A program made the translations under genes and the position numbers. Shown piece by piece: positions 1-13,000 of a stretch of DNA of 64,000 bases (positions are counted from its first letter, which is position 1; each line of letters opens with the position of its first letter). The notes under the pieces are model-generated. The model searched no databases. It was not told the origin of the DNA and was given only the letters and a program-made list of their open reading frames with translations. The stretch is from Atopsyche davidsoni (taxonomy: Eukaryota > Arthropoda > Insecta > Trichoptera > Hydrobiosidae), in assembly GCA_022113835.1 (NCBI GenBank), contig JAILWY010000014.1, positions 13,637,501 to 13,701,500 on the forward strand, in the 5' to 3' direction.

Positions 1-26
1 TTACTTTATTTTGTTTTTATTTCCAG

Positions 27-2928
27 TCTGTATTCACAAACCTAACACGTCGCGTCCCGCAAACTCAGAAAGATATCTCATCTGCAAAGGGAAAAGAGCA
101 TCATCGGAGACTATCGAGAGACATCTAATTTGCGTTAATGAAATTCTATGGGACTCTAAGTTAAACAAAAACGACGTCAACTGCTTAGTACCACTCAAAG
201 TCATGGAAGAAGATGAGAACTTCATGAACTATATTGTCAAAAGCAACAACAGGTTTGTCTCTTTATTATTTAAACTTTCGTCTAAACAAGTCATATGTGT
301 TGGATCGCTTTATATTGGTGATGGCAATTAGTGACGAGTCGCTTGCCTTGTCTTAGGAAGTTGAGCTATTTTAATTGTTAAATTTATTTTTAAAATATTT
401 TTTTTTTTTTTTTTAAATAATACTAGTGGCACCATGACCTTTTATAATACAAATGACCTTGGATATATTTTTTGGAGGAACAGCATCAAACAGTTGATGA
501 ATATAAATTTGTTTTAATTTTAAATAAGAAATTTTGCAGGATTGTTGTTTGAGTTGAAAGTGTGTCTGCTGTTGTGGTTATCGTCAGATAATTTTCTGCA
601 TCCCGAAATTACAAGAATTCTCATTTTTTTTATAGTAATCATTTTTATTACCCATGTGCCTGAAAGAAAATGCACAGAATGTTTATAAAAAACAATAACA
701 AAGCAAAAAGCTTATCCGACAATTTAAAAGTACTAAAGATATACATATGTAATATTGCTGTATCTCTTTAATATTGTTTTTTTCTTTCAGTATTGGAGAA
801 ATACAAAAGGTGGCTCTTCTAAAAATAATAGCATATAATAAAAATCCTAAAATGCATCAAGAAACAAGACACACTGAAATGAGAAATGCCTCCCTAGAAC
901 TCTGGAACGTAAGTTGTATTTAATGTTTTTGACTGAAAATTAATCGCCACTTGCAGATTATCAGGGAACTGTCAATAAGGATTAAGGTTAATAAGAATTT
1001 TAATGAATTGATGATGATGCTTAGGCAAATAAGACTTCTGGGAAGTGTTATTGGTGCGCTCTAGTTTTCGTGTGGAGAATTCAGCCGTGTTAAATCTACA
1101 ATGTTAAAAAACATTTCTTTAAATTTGCTAGATTTTAAAAAATTTTAGGTACCTAATCAAGTGAGGATTGCACCGAAGCCATGGGGACCTGACAAACTTG
1201 AATCTGCTATGAAACTTCTGCAAACCGTGTGGGGAAACCTGAACAAGGAGACACTCTTTGAAGCAATGAAGTCCAAGCCGCGGATAATCAAGTCATCGAC
1301 AGACTTCACGATGGCTTCAGGAGAGCAGCTCATCAGGTCTACGTTTGACTGGAAGTTTGTTTTCCTAAATAGTGCCGTCAGCGATGATGATGACAAATTT
1401 TCATTTTATTTAGGTAATTTTTCAAACTTTTATTAATACTACCTTAACATATTTAATCCAAATACTGAATGTATTGTCTATTGTAATAAGATTTTTAACC
1501 TTCTGTATGCGACTTTATATTTGTGTAGGTTTTTACATATTGAATATTATGTGCAGGCTGTCCCGGCTCCACTGTCTTCAAGCTATCAGGCAAGACTTGG
1601 ATGCTATTTCGGGAGTTGAAACTTCCTGCCGACACCCTCATTCTGGCTGAGAAAGTTCAAGAGAATCACGGTGAAGGTCGGGCTCTGCACCGATCTTACG
1701 CCCTCCACGTCTTGGATGCTTTCTGCCTTGGCGGCGTGTGCATCTTCCACGAACCACTCAAAGAAAGGTTATTAAATGAAGTATTTTGAATCCAATATTA
1801 ATAATTTATTGACGGTTATACCACTGAACCCCCTGAAAATAAATTATTAATCGATATCGATACGTTACAATCCTGTCTGAACTAATAAAAATTATTATTT
1901 GGCAATAAATGCCTCAATTAAATAATTGTACACCAGCCGGAATTCCACAGCTTACGTTACTAAATTTTCATAAAAATTTACAGGAGACGAATCAATACTA
2001 ATATATTCTTAGAATATTCAAAATATTTAATGTATTGACATAAAAAAAAATTTATTTCTAACCATTAAAATTTTTTCTATGATTTCAGATATGACAAAAT
2101 TCGGTTATTCTGCACAGCCCTCAACAAGCCCCGAGACCTGCCAAAAAGTTTGCTACCCCTTCGTTGTAAGAAGCTCTTCAGCCTCGAATCGCTGCCCGAT
2201 GAGATGAACAACTTAGTTGAGAGGAAACTCAAAAATACGCAGATGGCCCTCACCACCCCCGTTCCTAGTGTCTACGACAATGCCGACTCTTACTATCCTG
2301 TTCACTCAGTATTATTTATCAAAACCATTAAAAGTAAGAAATGCCACATTTCATTCCTAACTAGCTTTTTAGTAGCATTAAGTTTTTTTTTTTTTTACCA
2401 TGGACGGCGCTCGTAGACTTCGAACAACATCTCATTTCCGAGGGAACTGTATATTGTATTTAAAAAACAAGTACAATTCATAGCATCACATTATGAAGTA
2501 TAGTGTTTCAGGTGGAAAAACATGAAGTATCTAGGACTCGGGATTGGGAAATTTTATTTTATGTATTAATATTCAATATTTTTGATAATAAGTACTCTGT
2601 GGAATTCCATTTTAATATTTTACACCATGATATTCATACATGACTATTTTGTCTACATTTGGCTAATGTCTATGTGGCAATGTTGAAACTGCGAATATAA
2701 TATTTATTGATGCATGTTATTCTTTCAGCTCCTTGGATGATTGTCAATTCACGTTCACAAAAGAGAAAGTACATTTTCAACACGAGAAAGAATGTTTCTT
2801 CTTTTGATTATGTCCCAGAGTCCATTTTGAATACCTTTGATGCGCTGTCGTCTCAGATGGAGTGGTCGTGTTGTAGTCAAAACAGTCAAAAAGAAGACAT
2901 ATTTGCATTTCTTATGAGCAAAATGTGA
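27..2928 (+). CDS. CMTR1: Cap-specific mRNA (nucleoside-2'-O-)-methyltransferase 1, C-terminal part (5' exons outside window)
   Basis: CMTR1 enzymes methylate the ribose of the first transcribed nucleotide of capped mRNA in the nucleus. Six in-frame exons are seen: 27-252, 791-908, 1149-1413, 1557-1767, 2089-2333 and 2729-2928, about 421 codons ending in TGA. The first carries KPNTSRPANSERYLICKG, the end of the FtsJ/RrmJ-like methyltransferase fold. The Glu in SER is expected to be the last residue of the K-D-K-E catalytic tetrad. The later exons match the guanylyltransferase-like and WW-like tail of animal CMTR1 (GKTW..FRELKLPADTL, GEGRAL.RSYALHVLDAF, APWMIVNSRSQKRKY). The donor after 1767 (GTTATT) is weak but the junction keeps frame. 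A polyadenylation signal AATAAA lies near 3026. The start, G-patch and SAM-binding part lie left of the window. CMTR2 is less likely because the C-terminal pattern is that of CMTR1. Confidence 0.85.
2560..2625 (+). repeat. Fragment of the same dispersed repeat in the last CMTR1 intron
   Basis: ATTCAATATTTTTGA followed by GTACTC.GTGGAATTCCATTTTAATATT matches the outer end of the left arm of the foldback element at 53213 onward. It is a fragment only. Confidence 0.5.
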
Positions 2929-3647
2929 AGATACTCGAATATTATTATTTTTTTTAATATTGTATATACCTCTGACAGCGAAATAGACAATGATTCAATA
3001 TTAATATTTTATATTAATTCTTTCAAATAAAAATACTTTCTTTTAATTAAAACATACTTCGTTATTTCTTCTTCTTCAGGTGCCTCAGAGGATGTTGGTG
3101 ACCATCTCACTGAACATATCTCTATGTCTGTTTATGATTTTCTTAGGGAGAATAGTGCAATGGGTCCCCGGGTCCTTAGGAACTTGTAGAAATCTAATCG
3201 GTAAAGATTATAAGTTTTTTTGCAAATAAACCAACTTTATTTTTTAAGTGTTTATAAATTCACGTAAAATTTAATGCAGGGGTTATTGGCTTACATATTG
3301 GATTTAGATTGAGTATTTATCACCTTATCTATTTTTCAAATTAAAATACCAAAATGTTTACATATTACATACACAGTAAATTTAATTAATAAAATACTTT
3401 TTTTACTGTTCTAAATCTCCATAATACTAGATTATGATTTTGGTAATGAATCACCTGGATTAGACTGAATTGAATCAGCACCACACATTATTTTTTTCTT
3501 TATTACACGTCTGTGAGTGCAAAGGAAACGATCGGAACGGCTGAATATTCTTACTATTGATATCTCAACATAGAATTAAAAAGTATGAATGTAAAGATTA
3601 TTAATTTCTGGTCAGTTCGTTGTTGACACTACTTATAGCATAACATC
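2929..3647. other. Intergenic region CMTR1-UGT with a dispersed repeat
   Basis: AT-rich spacer holding the CMTR1 3' UTR and polyadenylation signal (AATAAA near 3026) and the presumed UGT promoter. A segment at about 3082-3180 resembles 60911-60988 and is a dispersed repeat. No coding exon is seen. Confidence 0.5.
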
Positions 3648-6148
3648 ATGAAAGTAAAAACTTTTTTTGGATTTTGGTGCAATTTAACAGTTTTCTTAAT
3701 AAGTTTTCACCAAATATGTGGATACAGAATATTGGGCATATTTCCCCACGTCGGTAGAAGCCACAGTAGTGTATTTGAACCTCTCATGATTGCTTTGGCT
3801 AACCGTGGAAATAATGTTACAGTTATCTCACATTTTCCTTTGGAAAACCCTCCCGAGAACTACAGAGATATAAGCTTAAAAGGATCTCTTTCGATATGGT
3901 CTTCAGCTTTTGAAATGGAGCTATTTAACTACGGCTATGTGACCGAATGGGTTATGAGGCACGTGGGTATAGCGAACACTATCTTCAACAGTGGCTCTGA
4001 ATCCTGCAAAGCAATGCTGGAGAATACGGAAGTCAAGAATTTAAAAAAAGGTGATTTCGATGTTGTGATTATCGAGCAGTTCAATAGTGACTGCGGGCTT
4101 GGAGTTGCTTACAAGGTCAAAGCTCCGTTCATCGGAATCACCTCTCACGTCATGATGGCTTGGACCCCTGGTCGTCTGGGTTTAATCACAAATCCATCGT
4201 ATATAGGAAGTCACTATTTGGATACCGGCTTAAAGCCCAATGTGTTTCAAGTGACCGAGGCCTTGTTGATAGCGTACTTGTACAAAACAATGTATTACTT
4301 ATTCTCTCAGAAACGAGACCATCGTGTAATGCAAGAATATCTGGGAAAAGATCTGCCAGAATTGGAAACGATTGCAAAAAATATGAGTTTGATATTGTTA
4401 AATACTTACTACCCCCTGAGTGGAGTGATTCCTTACAGTCCGAATGCCGTTGAAATTGGAGGGATTCATCTCAAAGATCCCAAACCATTGAGTGAGGTGA
4501 GTTAGTGATTAATTGATTATCTGTAAAAATGACATGTTTTTTAAAATTTAAAAATGACCTTGTTTGATCAAATATACAAATCTATAGAGCTTTCAAAATG
4601 TTTTTACAATGCAATAAACACCGAAGACACTGATGATTTTTGTTGCTCTTATTGAATTTTGGTTTAAACTAACGTACATAATTATTGCAACAGATTTCTT
4701 GAATATTTTAGTTGTTAGTTTTTTTAATCTAATATATAATATCTATTAATTAAACATTTTTATCCAAACCGGCATATTTTTGATTAAAATATTTTTCATA
4801 ATTAATAAAATAAAATAAATAAGCTCTTATAACAGAAGTTCCAAGTTATAAACTTATTTATAAATAGCCTTTTATCAGTTTTGTATATTGGACATGACAA
4901 TCAATATTTATCAACATGCTTTGGGAATTTTATATATAATCACATAATCCAGATATTTATGAATAAACATTATTTATTAATCCATATTGCTTGTTATGCC
5001 ACCGCTGATTCAATCTTATCTCACTGTATGCAACAAGTCAAATGGAACTCGGTTTTCTGCCCTTGCAGCCTCCTACTCCTACAAAGTTGACTCCTTGTTT
5101 TATTAGCATTTAGCTTAATTATGTGATTAATCTCTTCCAGGAACTGCAGAGCTATCTGGACGGGGCTTCTGATGGAGTGATAGTGTTCAGTATGGGATCA
5201 AGGTTACGGGCACTTTCCTGGCCGAAAGATAAACTTAGAGCCTTTCAAAGTGCCTTGGGCAAGTTACCCCAAAAGGTTTTATGGAAATGGGAAGATAAAA
5301 TTATGGATGGAAAGCCAGATAATGTTAAGATTCTCAGCTGGATTCCGCAGTATGATGTCCTAAGTAGGTTGAATTAGTGCCCTTTAAATTATATGATCCA
5401 ATAATTCCAATACAATTATAGTATTCACTCTAAAGGTAATTTTCATAAGATCAGAAATTAGACCTTTAAAATATCGGACATCTTTTATAGTTACTACTGT
5501 AATTACACTGAAATTAATTTCTCTTTTATAAGACGGTATCATAATGTTTTCTGTTATATTTCAGGACATAAGAATGTCAAAGCATTTATTACTCACGGAG
5601 GCATGCTTGGTATGTCTGAAGCTGCCCACTGTGGAGTTCCAACAATAGCTATTCCAATTTATGGAGATCAGTTTGGTAACGCTGCTGCGGCAAGAGACCA
5701 AGGAGTAGGAGTCTATCTCTACTACAAGAGAATTACAGAAGAGATAGTATTAGCTGCTCTTCAAGAAGCGTTAAGTCCAAGGTACAACAAATTACAGAAA
5801 GATTTTAAAATGTCTAAAAAGGTTTCTACAATTTTCAAAATTTCTATATAACTTTGCTAATTTTTGTTACATGTTATCAGGATGCAAGCAAATGCGAAAA
5901 GGTTATCAGTTATTTGGAGAGATAGGCCCATGTCGGCAGTAGACACGGGTGTTTACTGGGTGGAGCACGTGGCGAGGCACGGAGGCAGTCACCTCCGTCC
6001 AGGCTCTGCAGACTTGCCACTATACCGCTATCTTTTGCTTGATGTCTTCGCTTTGCTGCTCATCCTCGCAGCTATCTTCACTTTTGTTAGCTTCAAATTA
6101 TTCATGTGGTTTTTAAGTTTTTTCAGACTCAAGAAAAAGATTGAGTAG
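3648..6148 (+). CDS. UDP-glycosyltransferase (insect UGT family), ER membrane enzyme
   Basis: Insect UGTs transfer a sugar, usually glucose, from UDP-glucose to small lipophilic compounds such as plant toxins, pigments and hormones, with the active site in the ER lumen. Exons 3648-4496, 5141-5363, 5565-5781 and 5881-6148 join to 518 codons, the usual family length. Residues 1-25 form a signal peptide, followed by GIFPHVGRSHSSVFEPL with the expected catalytic His. QFNSDCG would carry the partner Asp. The UGT signature starts at about residue 365 (FITHGGMLGMSEAAHCGVP, then IPIYGDQ). A membrane segment lies at about 470-500, and the protein ends KKIE, a dilysine ER-retrieval signal. The last junction is odd: the donor at 5782 (GTACAA) keeps frame, whereas the one at 5822 gives a frameshift. 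The subfamily and substrate cannot be told from sequence alone. Confidence 0.9.
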
Positions 6149-7006
6149 TGAAAAAATATATATTTTTACCTTCAAAGAACTCAATTGCATTTAAATAAAG
6201 ATTGTAAAACATATTAATGGATTAGTAAATGATTTAAGTAATTAAATTGATTATTTTCACCATACCAAATTTCTTCACACGAAATTAAAAATTTCACTAG
6301 CTTTTTGCTTAATGTCCGAACATTAATTTTCACTTGTCAAAGACTTTCACTATTGCTGAATCACTGCTGCAGAATATGAATACTAACAAGCTTACAAAAA
6401 AACAAATTTAATATTTTTATCGGCATCCGGTTCTAATATAACAATAGCTCAAATAACCAAATCAATAATCACACACAGACGAGTCAATGGTTGACAGTGG
6501 ATTTTAATATCTAAGCAACAATAAAATTTTATTTTTATTTGAATACAACAATAATATATTATTTTAATTATCCAGATGAATTAATATGTGTGAATGTACC
6601 AACGAAAACTCTTTAAATTTCTTTTTTTTTAATTATTTTTCAAGTCGTATTTTTCATCTATTGGATGATAATTTTTTGTTTATTTTATTGTTACTTTTGG
6701 GAGAAACAAAATTAAATATTTAAAAAATGCACATTTTTTTGTTTTTAATATTGTTTTCAGCCTTGTGATGATTCTATTGTTTATGGCTTGTGCTTTATTG
6801 TCTCTTGATTGCCTGGGCAGAAATAAATTAAATAGTTTTTTGAAGTTGGCAGCACCATGGATAACGGCATTGTGGGCAACACTGACACGTGCATATCCCA
6901 ACTTGTCAGGTCTGTTTTGGCTGCATTGTATACGTTCGTTGCGGATAAATAGCATTTTCCAAGTTTGTCAGCAATTAATTAAGAGCTTAATGATCTAACT
7001 TCAAAA
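6149..7006. other. Intergenic region UGT-URB2 with URB2 promoter
   Basis: Contains the UGT polyadenylation signal (AATAAA near 6194), AT-rich spacer and, close to the URB2 start, a less AT-rich block at about 6840-7006 that is probably the promoter and 5' UTR. Short open frames at 6680-6998 on both strands show no family similarity and I do not call them genes. Confidence 0.5.
6875..6886 (+). promoter_or_regulatory. Promoter-proximal motif GGCAACACTGAC upstream of URB2
   Basis: GGCAACACTGAC lies about 120 bp upstream of the URB2 start codon. The same 12 bases occur, in gene orientation, about 220 bp upstream of the ERAL1 start (36910-36921). Shared by two housekeeping promoters in one window, it is a candidate core-promoter element. 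The function is inferred only. Confidence 0.35.
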
Positions 7007-10000
7007 ATGCCAGCCGGCGTCGGTAAGTGATATCTTTTGTTTTATTCAAAGAATTGTTTTTAAATTGTGCTGGTACCGCTGTACCACGCCGCTAACATAA
7101 CCTAAAAATATTTACATGTTTTTAATATGAAGTTCTCGAACCGATCTGAAATTTCTTGAATTGATTTATTTCAGAGCTTAAACGGCGGTTAGAGAATGAT
7201 GAACAGCCTATTGCTAAGAGACTCCGTCTTGCGCAGATAGTGCTGGGGTGCTCGTTCTTCCCAGCGTCAGAAAAGGAGCAGATCGTCTTGCGATGGTACT
7301 GTGCCGGACTACACGAGCGTCACAGACTCCTGTCGCTTCAGACATGTCTTAACAAAGAATTAAACTTCAAAAATATATCCGCGGAGACAAGGGAGCATGT
7401 TTTTAATGTAAGTATTTAATATTGCAACGCTTGTTTCAGTGTTAAGGATTTATGGTTTGAATAGAATAATAATATATCGTAATGTTTTGATTTATCATCG
7501 TTTTTCATATTCAATTATGACCGATCTCAATTCCCTGAATTTGGCACAAAGCAATCATATACAGACACATTGTATTTCTAATATTAATAAGATGCTTAAA
7601 AGAATAATTATTGATTATATCATAGCTTAGATATTAAATAGAGCGTTATACAATTAGTAAAATATTTAAATTAATTTTCAGGATGTGCAAGACATTTCTA
7701 CCGGATGATGTTGAGTCCCGCTGAGTTTTTAAATGGCTTAAAATTTTCCTCTTTGAGTAAAATTTAGCAAACAATCTGTTTTAGGGTTGTTTTGTTTATT
7801 TCTATTTAGCGTGTAGGTTTCTTCAGTATCATGTTGCAGACCAAGTAGTAAAATTAAGCTGAAACCTGTTTTAAGATTGTTTTTCATTAGTCTGAGGCTC
7901 TCTTCTTTAATATTGGACTGAGTAGAAAAATTGAGTAAAAACCTGGTTTAAGATATGGTTTTCTATTTTAACATTCACAAATGAAGATTGGTTAAAATTG
8001 TATGAGTGAACATATAGTATATTTATTTTATATATAAATCAAAATAAAAAATGATAAAATATAAAAATAGTTTTATTTATGTATTTAAAAATTGTTATAT
8101 TTATTTATATACTCAGTTTGATAGCGTCAACATGAAAGGTTAGCGAAGCCGGTCAGCAATAAAAAAATTATTTGTGGAAAAATCGCTCAAGTATTTTATT
8201 CTATTTAAAATATTAAATATTTAATCATAAGTTTCCTTCATTTAAGCTTATGTATGTATTTTGGAGTCGTTATATTGTTTTAAAACTTCAGGTTAAACCA
8301 TTCCTCGTTGCACACCTATTAGAAATTTAAAGATTCGGCTAGTATTTTTTTTTCCATCAAATAGTATTGATGTAACTAGTGTATTGCTAATCAAAACGAC
8401 TGATGTCAAACGGATATGTCGAGACCAAACAGTAATAGAAATAGATAAACAACCACGTGAGCACGGTTTATGGTTCTGTTGTTATATTTGCAGAAAAATA
8501 AGATTGATTTGAGATGCAATCTTATTCATAGGATATATTAACATTTCTAGAAATTTAGTCTAAACTACAAAAGTATTTATACACCTCCAATTTTAATATA
8601 CCATTTTTAACAAAAGCCACTGTGCCTGCTTACAGATTGATTTGTGTCAAATTCTGCCATTAAAATATTCTTTCCTCGATTTGTCGATACATTATTTTTG
8701 CAATCTCATTCTAGCTGTTATTACATTATTGTGTTACTAATTCATTTCAGGTTCTTTCCGGTCTTGTACATAAACATGGCAGAGATACAGAAGCTATAGA
8801 AAACACTGAGAATGTAATTATTCTAAACTGTTGTCTTAGACTCCTGGAAACTCAATCGCTGAGTAACCATTTCCAGCAAAACAGTTCACAATACTTCAAG
8901 ATGCTACATTCTGTACTTACTAACATCTACTCAATGACAAAAAATGCTTCAAAAGATGCTGAAACTTATGATGCCCTTACAAGGAAAGCTCTTATCATCC
9001 TGTACAACTTTATTAAGAGCTTCTCTAAGAAAACTGACTTAGTTGAGACATTCATTGATACCGAAATGTTAAATATAATTTTAGAATTGTCACATAGTCC
9101 CAAAGTCTCTTTTAAAGCTCTGAATATCTGCCAGTTGATACTTTTCCCTTCATCTACACTCAACATCTATAAAAATTACTCTGCTGCTCTATTACGAGGT
9201 TTAAGTTTGTCTTCGTTGATAAGTGAGAAAGGAGAAGTATTACGACCCGTTGTCAAAATAATGGATATTTTGATGAAATATTCAAATGAAAATCAAGATG
9301 TCAGATTTCTCTCAAACTTTATAAAATTATTTATTTATTCATCCAAGTCTGATGATTCGTTGACGTTCATGTTTATTATAATTTTGGCTAAACGTCTTGG
9401 GCTGCAGCAAGATTACATTAAGATACACAGCGATGTTGATTCTATCGAATTTGAGGATCATACAAGAAAACAACTATTTTTGGACACTTTGAAGTATTTG
9501 CACGAAAATGGTGTCAATTTAAATGTAAAATATTCAGATGTGACAACTAATGAAGTGGTGACACCTAAAATGAGGAAAGATTTTATTTCATTTTTGCAAG
9601 AGATCCTTAAAAATTTGCTTTTCAAGGAAGAAAGCTTAGACGTAAATTCTTTATTGATAATAAATCAAGTGATCGTTTTGGATCCCGATATATTAGAAGC
9701 CAATATATCTGAAACGCTATCGGAGCTTGTGGTAACGAAAAAACAACCTTTATCAGAATATGCCATTTTGTACAACGCTGTTTTGATTTCAATTCTGGAT
9801 GTTCAATATAAACTAAGTAGAGGACCAGAGTTTCTACCCAAAATATTACCTGCTTTTAAATACAAACTCGAGAGTATGGATGAGAGTCAACTCAAATATA
9901 TTTTAAAAGAGAAGAAGCTTTTAGAAGACGGAAACGATGCCTCTAAAGCAAGTAAAAAGATATTGATATTAGAAGATGTATTTCCGCAAACTTTCTGTGA

Positions 10001-13000
10001 GAGGTTTGGAAAATTGACTTCAGAGCTGATGTCTTGGAAGAGCATTGAAATATTTCAATTGCTCATTAGCAGCTTGGAAGTATATGCCATATCCCGACTA
10101 ACTGAAGGAGTAACAAGTAAGCAGCGACATATTGTCATTAAAAAAAACAACACATAAAAAGGCAATTTAAATTTCAACTCATCAATCTATTATTATTTTC
10201 AGGTCCATCCGTAATTATATTGGCAGAGTCACTGTGCGCACTTCTCTGCGCCTTTTTAGACCACAGTAAGATGGCTGAAGATTCAGTTCCCGAGACAGTA
10301 GTTAAGAACTTTGCAGAAGTCTTCCATTCTTTTAGCTCTCAACTTTTAGCGAAGTTTGGAGAAGCGATTCTTCAGCTATCATATGTAAGGACCTCTATCA
10401 TCAATATTTTTAATACATTGATATCTAAACAATATGTCTTCACAAAAACCAAGATAGTCATTTAGTGTATATAAATAAACGAATAAAACATATAAATTAT
10501 TAGTACCTTGGTTATTGAAAAATATTTAAGAGGTAACAAAGTAGCAAATAACTTAAAGTTTTGTAAATGTTCAACTATTTATATTTGAACAAACACCTTT
10601 AAATCTTCAACCTAGCAAAAAAAAAATTATAAATAGCCGAATCACCTAGAGGCAGATTCTAGTATTTAGTATATTTTATATATAAAACAATTAAATGGTA
10701 TACAAAATAGCCTTTTAACTTAAGCAACTTAATTTATTTTTAGGAGAAGCGACTGATGTTAGCATTTCTGAAAGTCTGTCTCAGTTATAGACAGCTCGGA
10801 TTGCTCCTCAGCTCTTATCAGCCTCGATATGAATCTACTCGCGATGGCAGTATGACGACACACCTCTCTTGCTTGAGTGACAAACAATGGAAGAATTTGT
10901 TCAAGATTGTCAAAAAACACAATGATTCTGTGTGTATTGACACAATGGTAAAAATAAAAATTATTCAGACATCAATCACATCACATTTTTAATCTAACGA
11001 ATACCTAATAATAAATTTTTCGCTTTTACAGAATTCTCTAATTCTACAAAAAATTACGACTGAAAATATGTTAAGTACAATTGCTCAACCTTCTCAAATA
11101 CTAGATACTATGAAGTTTGATAATATGTGGTCTTCCATACTTCAGAACGATTTTAACAGCAATATTTTGCTGGCAAATTTGAACTTGAGTGAAATGCGAA
11201 TGCTTGCTACAAAGATAGTAGAGATTACGCAGAGTGAAGACATGCATGACCTTGATAACTCATCAGCTACTATTTTGAAAAATGAAAACGTTTCCAACAA
11301 CAAGGACCTACTCTCCGCTATCTTATTAGAATGCATCCGGAGTGTGTGGATTTTCTATGATAAACCTAAAATTGTCAATAAGTTTTCTTCAATTTATGAA
11401 GCTTCTGCTGTAGATAATTTTGATTTTAAATCTTACTATAGTGAAAACATTAGAGAGAAAATTAATGAGTATATGGATACCATGGGAGACTGCAATGTTT
11501 TCAAAAACTCAAAAAATACCATTAAAATATTTCATGCTGTTGATTTGATGAATGAAATCCCCGTTGAACATTTGAAGGAATCCTGCCAACTTTCCGGAAT
11601 TTTCACTATTTTATTATTGAAGCTGACGCTTTCAATGAACAAACAAAAAGACGATTTAAAAGTCATCCTAGACGATATTGAGACCAAATGCGAGTTTGTA
11701 CTTCTAAAAATATTTGAACTGTCCCGTAAATCATCAAACGTTTTCGATATGTTTTCTCCTGAATTTTTATTTAAATCTAGAGAAAAGGCTTTCTTTGAAT
11801 TGACAAATTTCTCCAATCGAAAGTTTAGTATCGCTTATAATATTTTAAAACATATATTTGAAGGTTGTGTTTCGAAGCATGAATCTAAATACTTTCACCA
11901 AATTGTTACAAGTTTAGAAGAACCGTGTGAGTTATTGGTTGCTCAACAGTCTGATCTTCCTCATGCTAAATTGGTTGACGATAGCTTTCAGGTTGCATTA
12001 GTTTTATTTACAACTCTTGCTAGCTTTAAAAAAACGAACCTGCCCAGTGAAATAAAAGGTCTTATTGCTATAACCCTATGTAGACTATCTGAATTGATTT
12101 TTAATGTTTTCGAATCAGTTAAATGGAAGGCAATAGATTCGAAGAGAAAAGAAGATGAAAAGATGGAAACGGATGATATCATAAATGATAATGGTACAAA
12201 TTTAGAAAAAGACACGGTGTCACTGGCTTGCCTTAACTCACTGGAGGCCTTCACTATTATATACAAAAAGGTCTATGAACAATCCAATGATGGAAAAATA
12301 AAGAAAATGAGGGAAGCGCTACACTTCTTCACCGATACTGCTGTAAGTTTTGTTTATTAGTACTCAATTTCAATGTTGCAAGTTTTGGCTTTACGGCTCT
12401 GCGATTATAAGCAGTTGCTGTAAATAATTAAATAAATGCAATGCCAAGTAGATGATTCGACAAAATGCTATTTTTTCAGCTCTCCGCATTGCTCAATCCA
12501 GGGATTTCCATTCACCACGCCAGAGGTGCAAGTCAGTTGATCAATAATATTCTGCACCACCACACTCCGCCAGCAGATGATGTATTAAAACGTTCATTAC
12601 ATAGCAGTGTAGCAATCTTACGCGTGTGCTCTGGAAACACCTCGGGTCCCTGGGCTGCCATTGCTGCCTCGACCGTAGATAATGTTCGTCTTGTCTGTGA
12701 CGTGTGCCAACCTGCCTTCTTCACGCAGGTCCTGATTAAGGAGCTACGGGACCTCAATAAGCTTCCAGAATTGGTAGGCACTGCTTGGTTTCATTACAAT
12801 ACTATTTAATGACAGTTTTGATTTTCTTGATGTAGAATAGTTTTAGCTTTCTAATATAAAATATTATTTAAAATAGTTTGTTTTTTTATAAATTTTTAGT
12901 AATAAATATTTTCTCTACAAATTTGGGCTTTGTAATTACAGTAGATTTTAGAACCATAAATAATTTATTTTTCATTTCGCATTAATTCAATTACTGACTA

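Noticed and set aside
6680..6998. Overlapping small frames before URB2 on both strands
   Set aside because: No similarity, no splice partners, and the position fits the URB2 promoter and 5' UTR.
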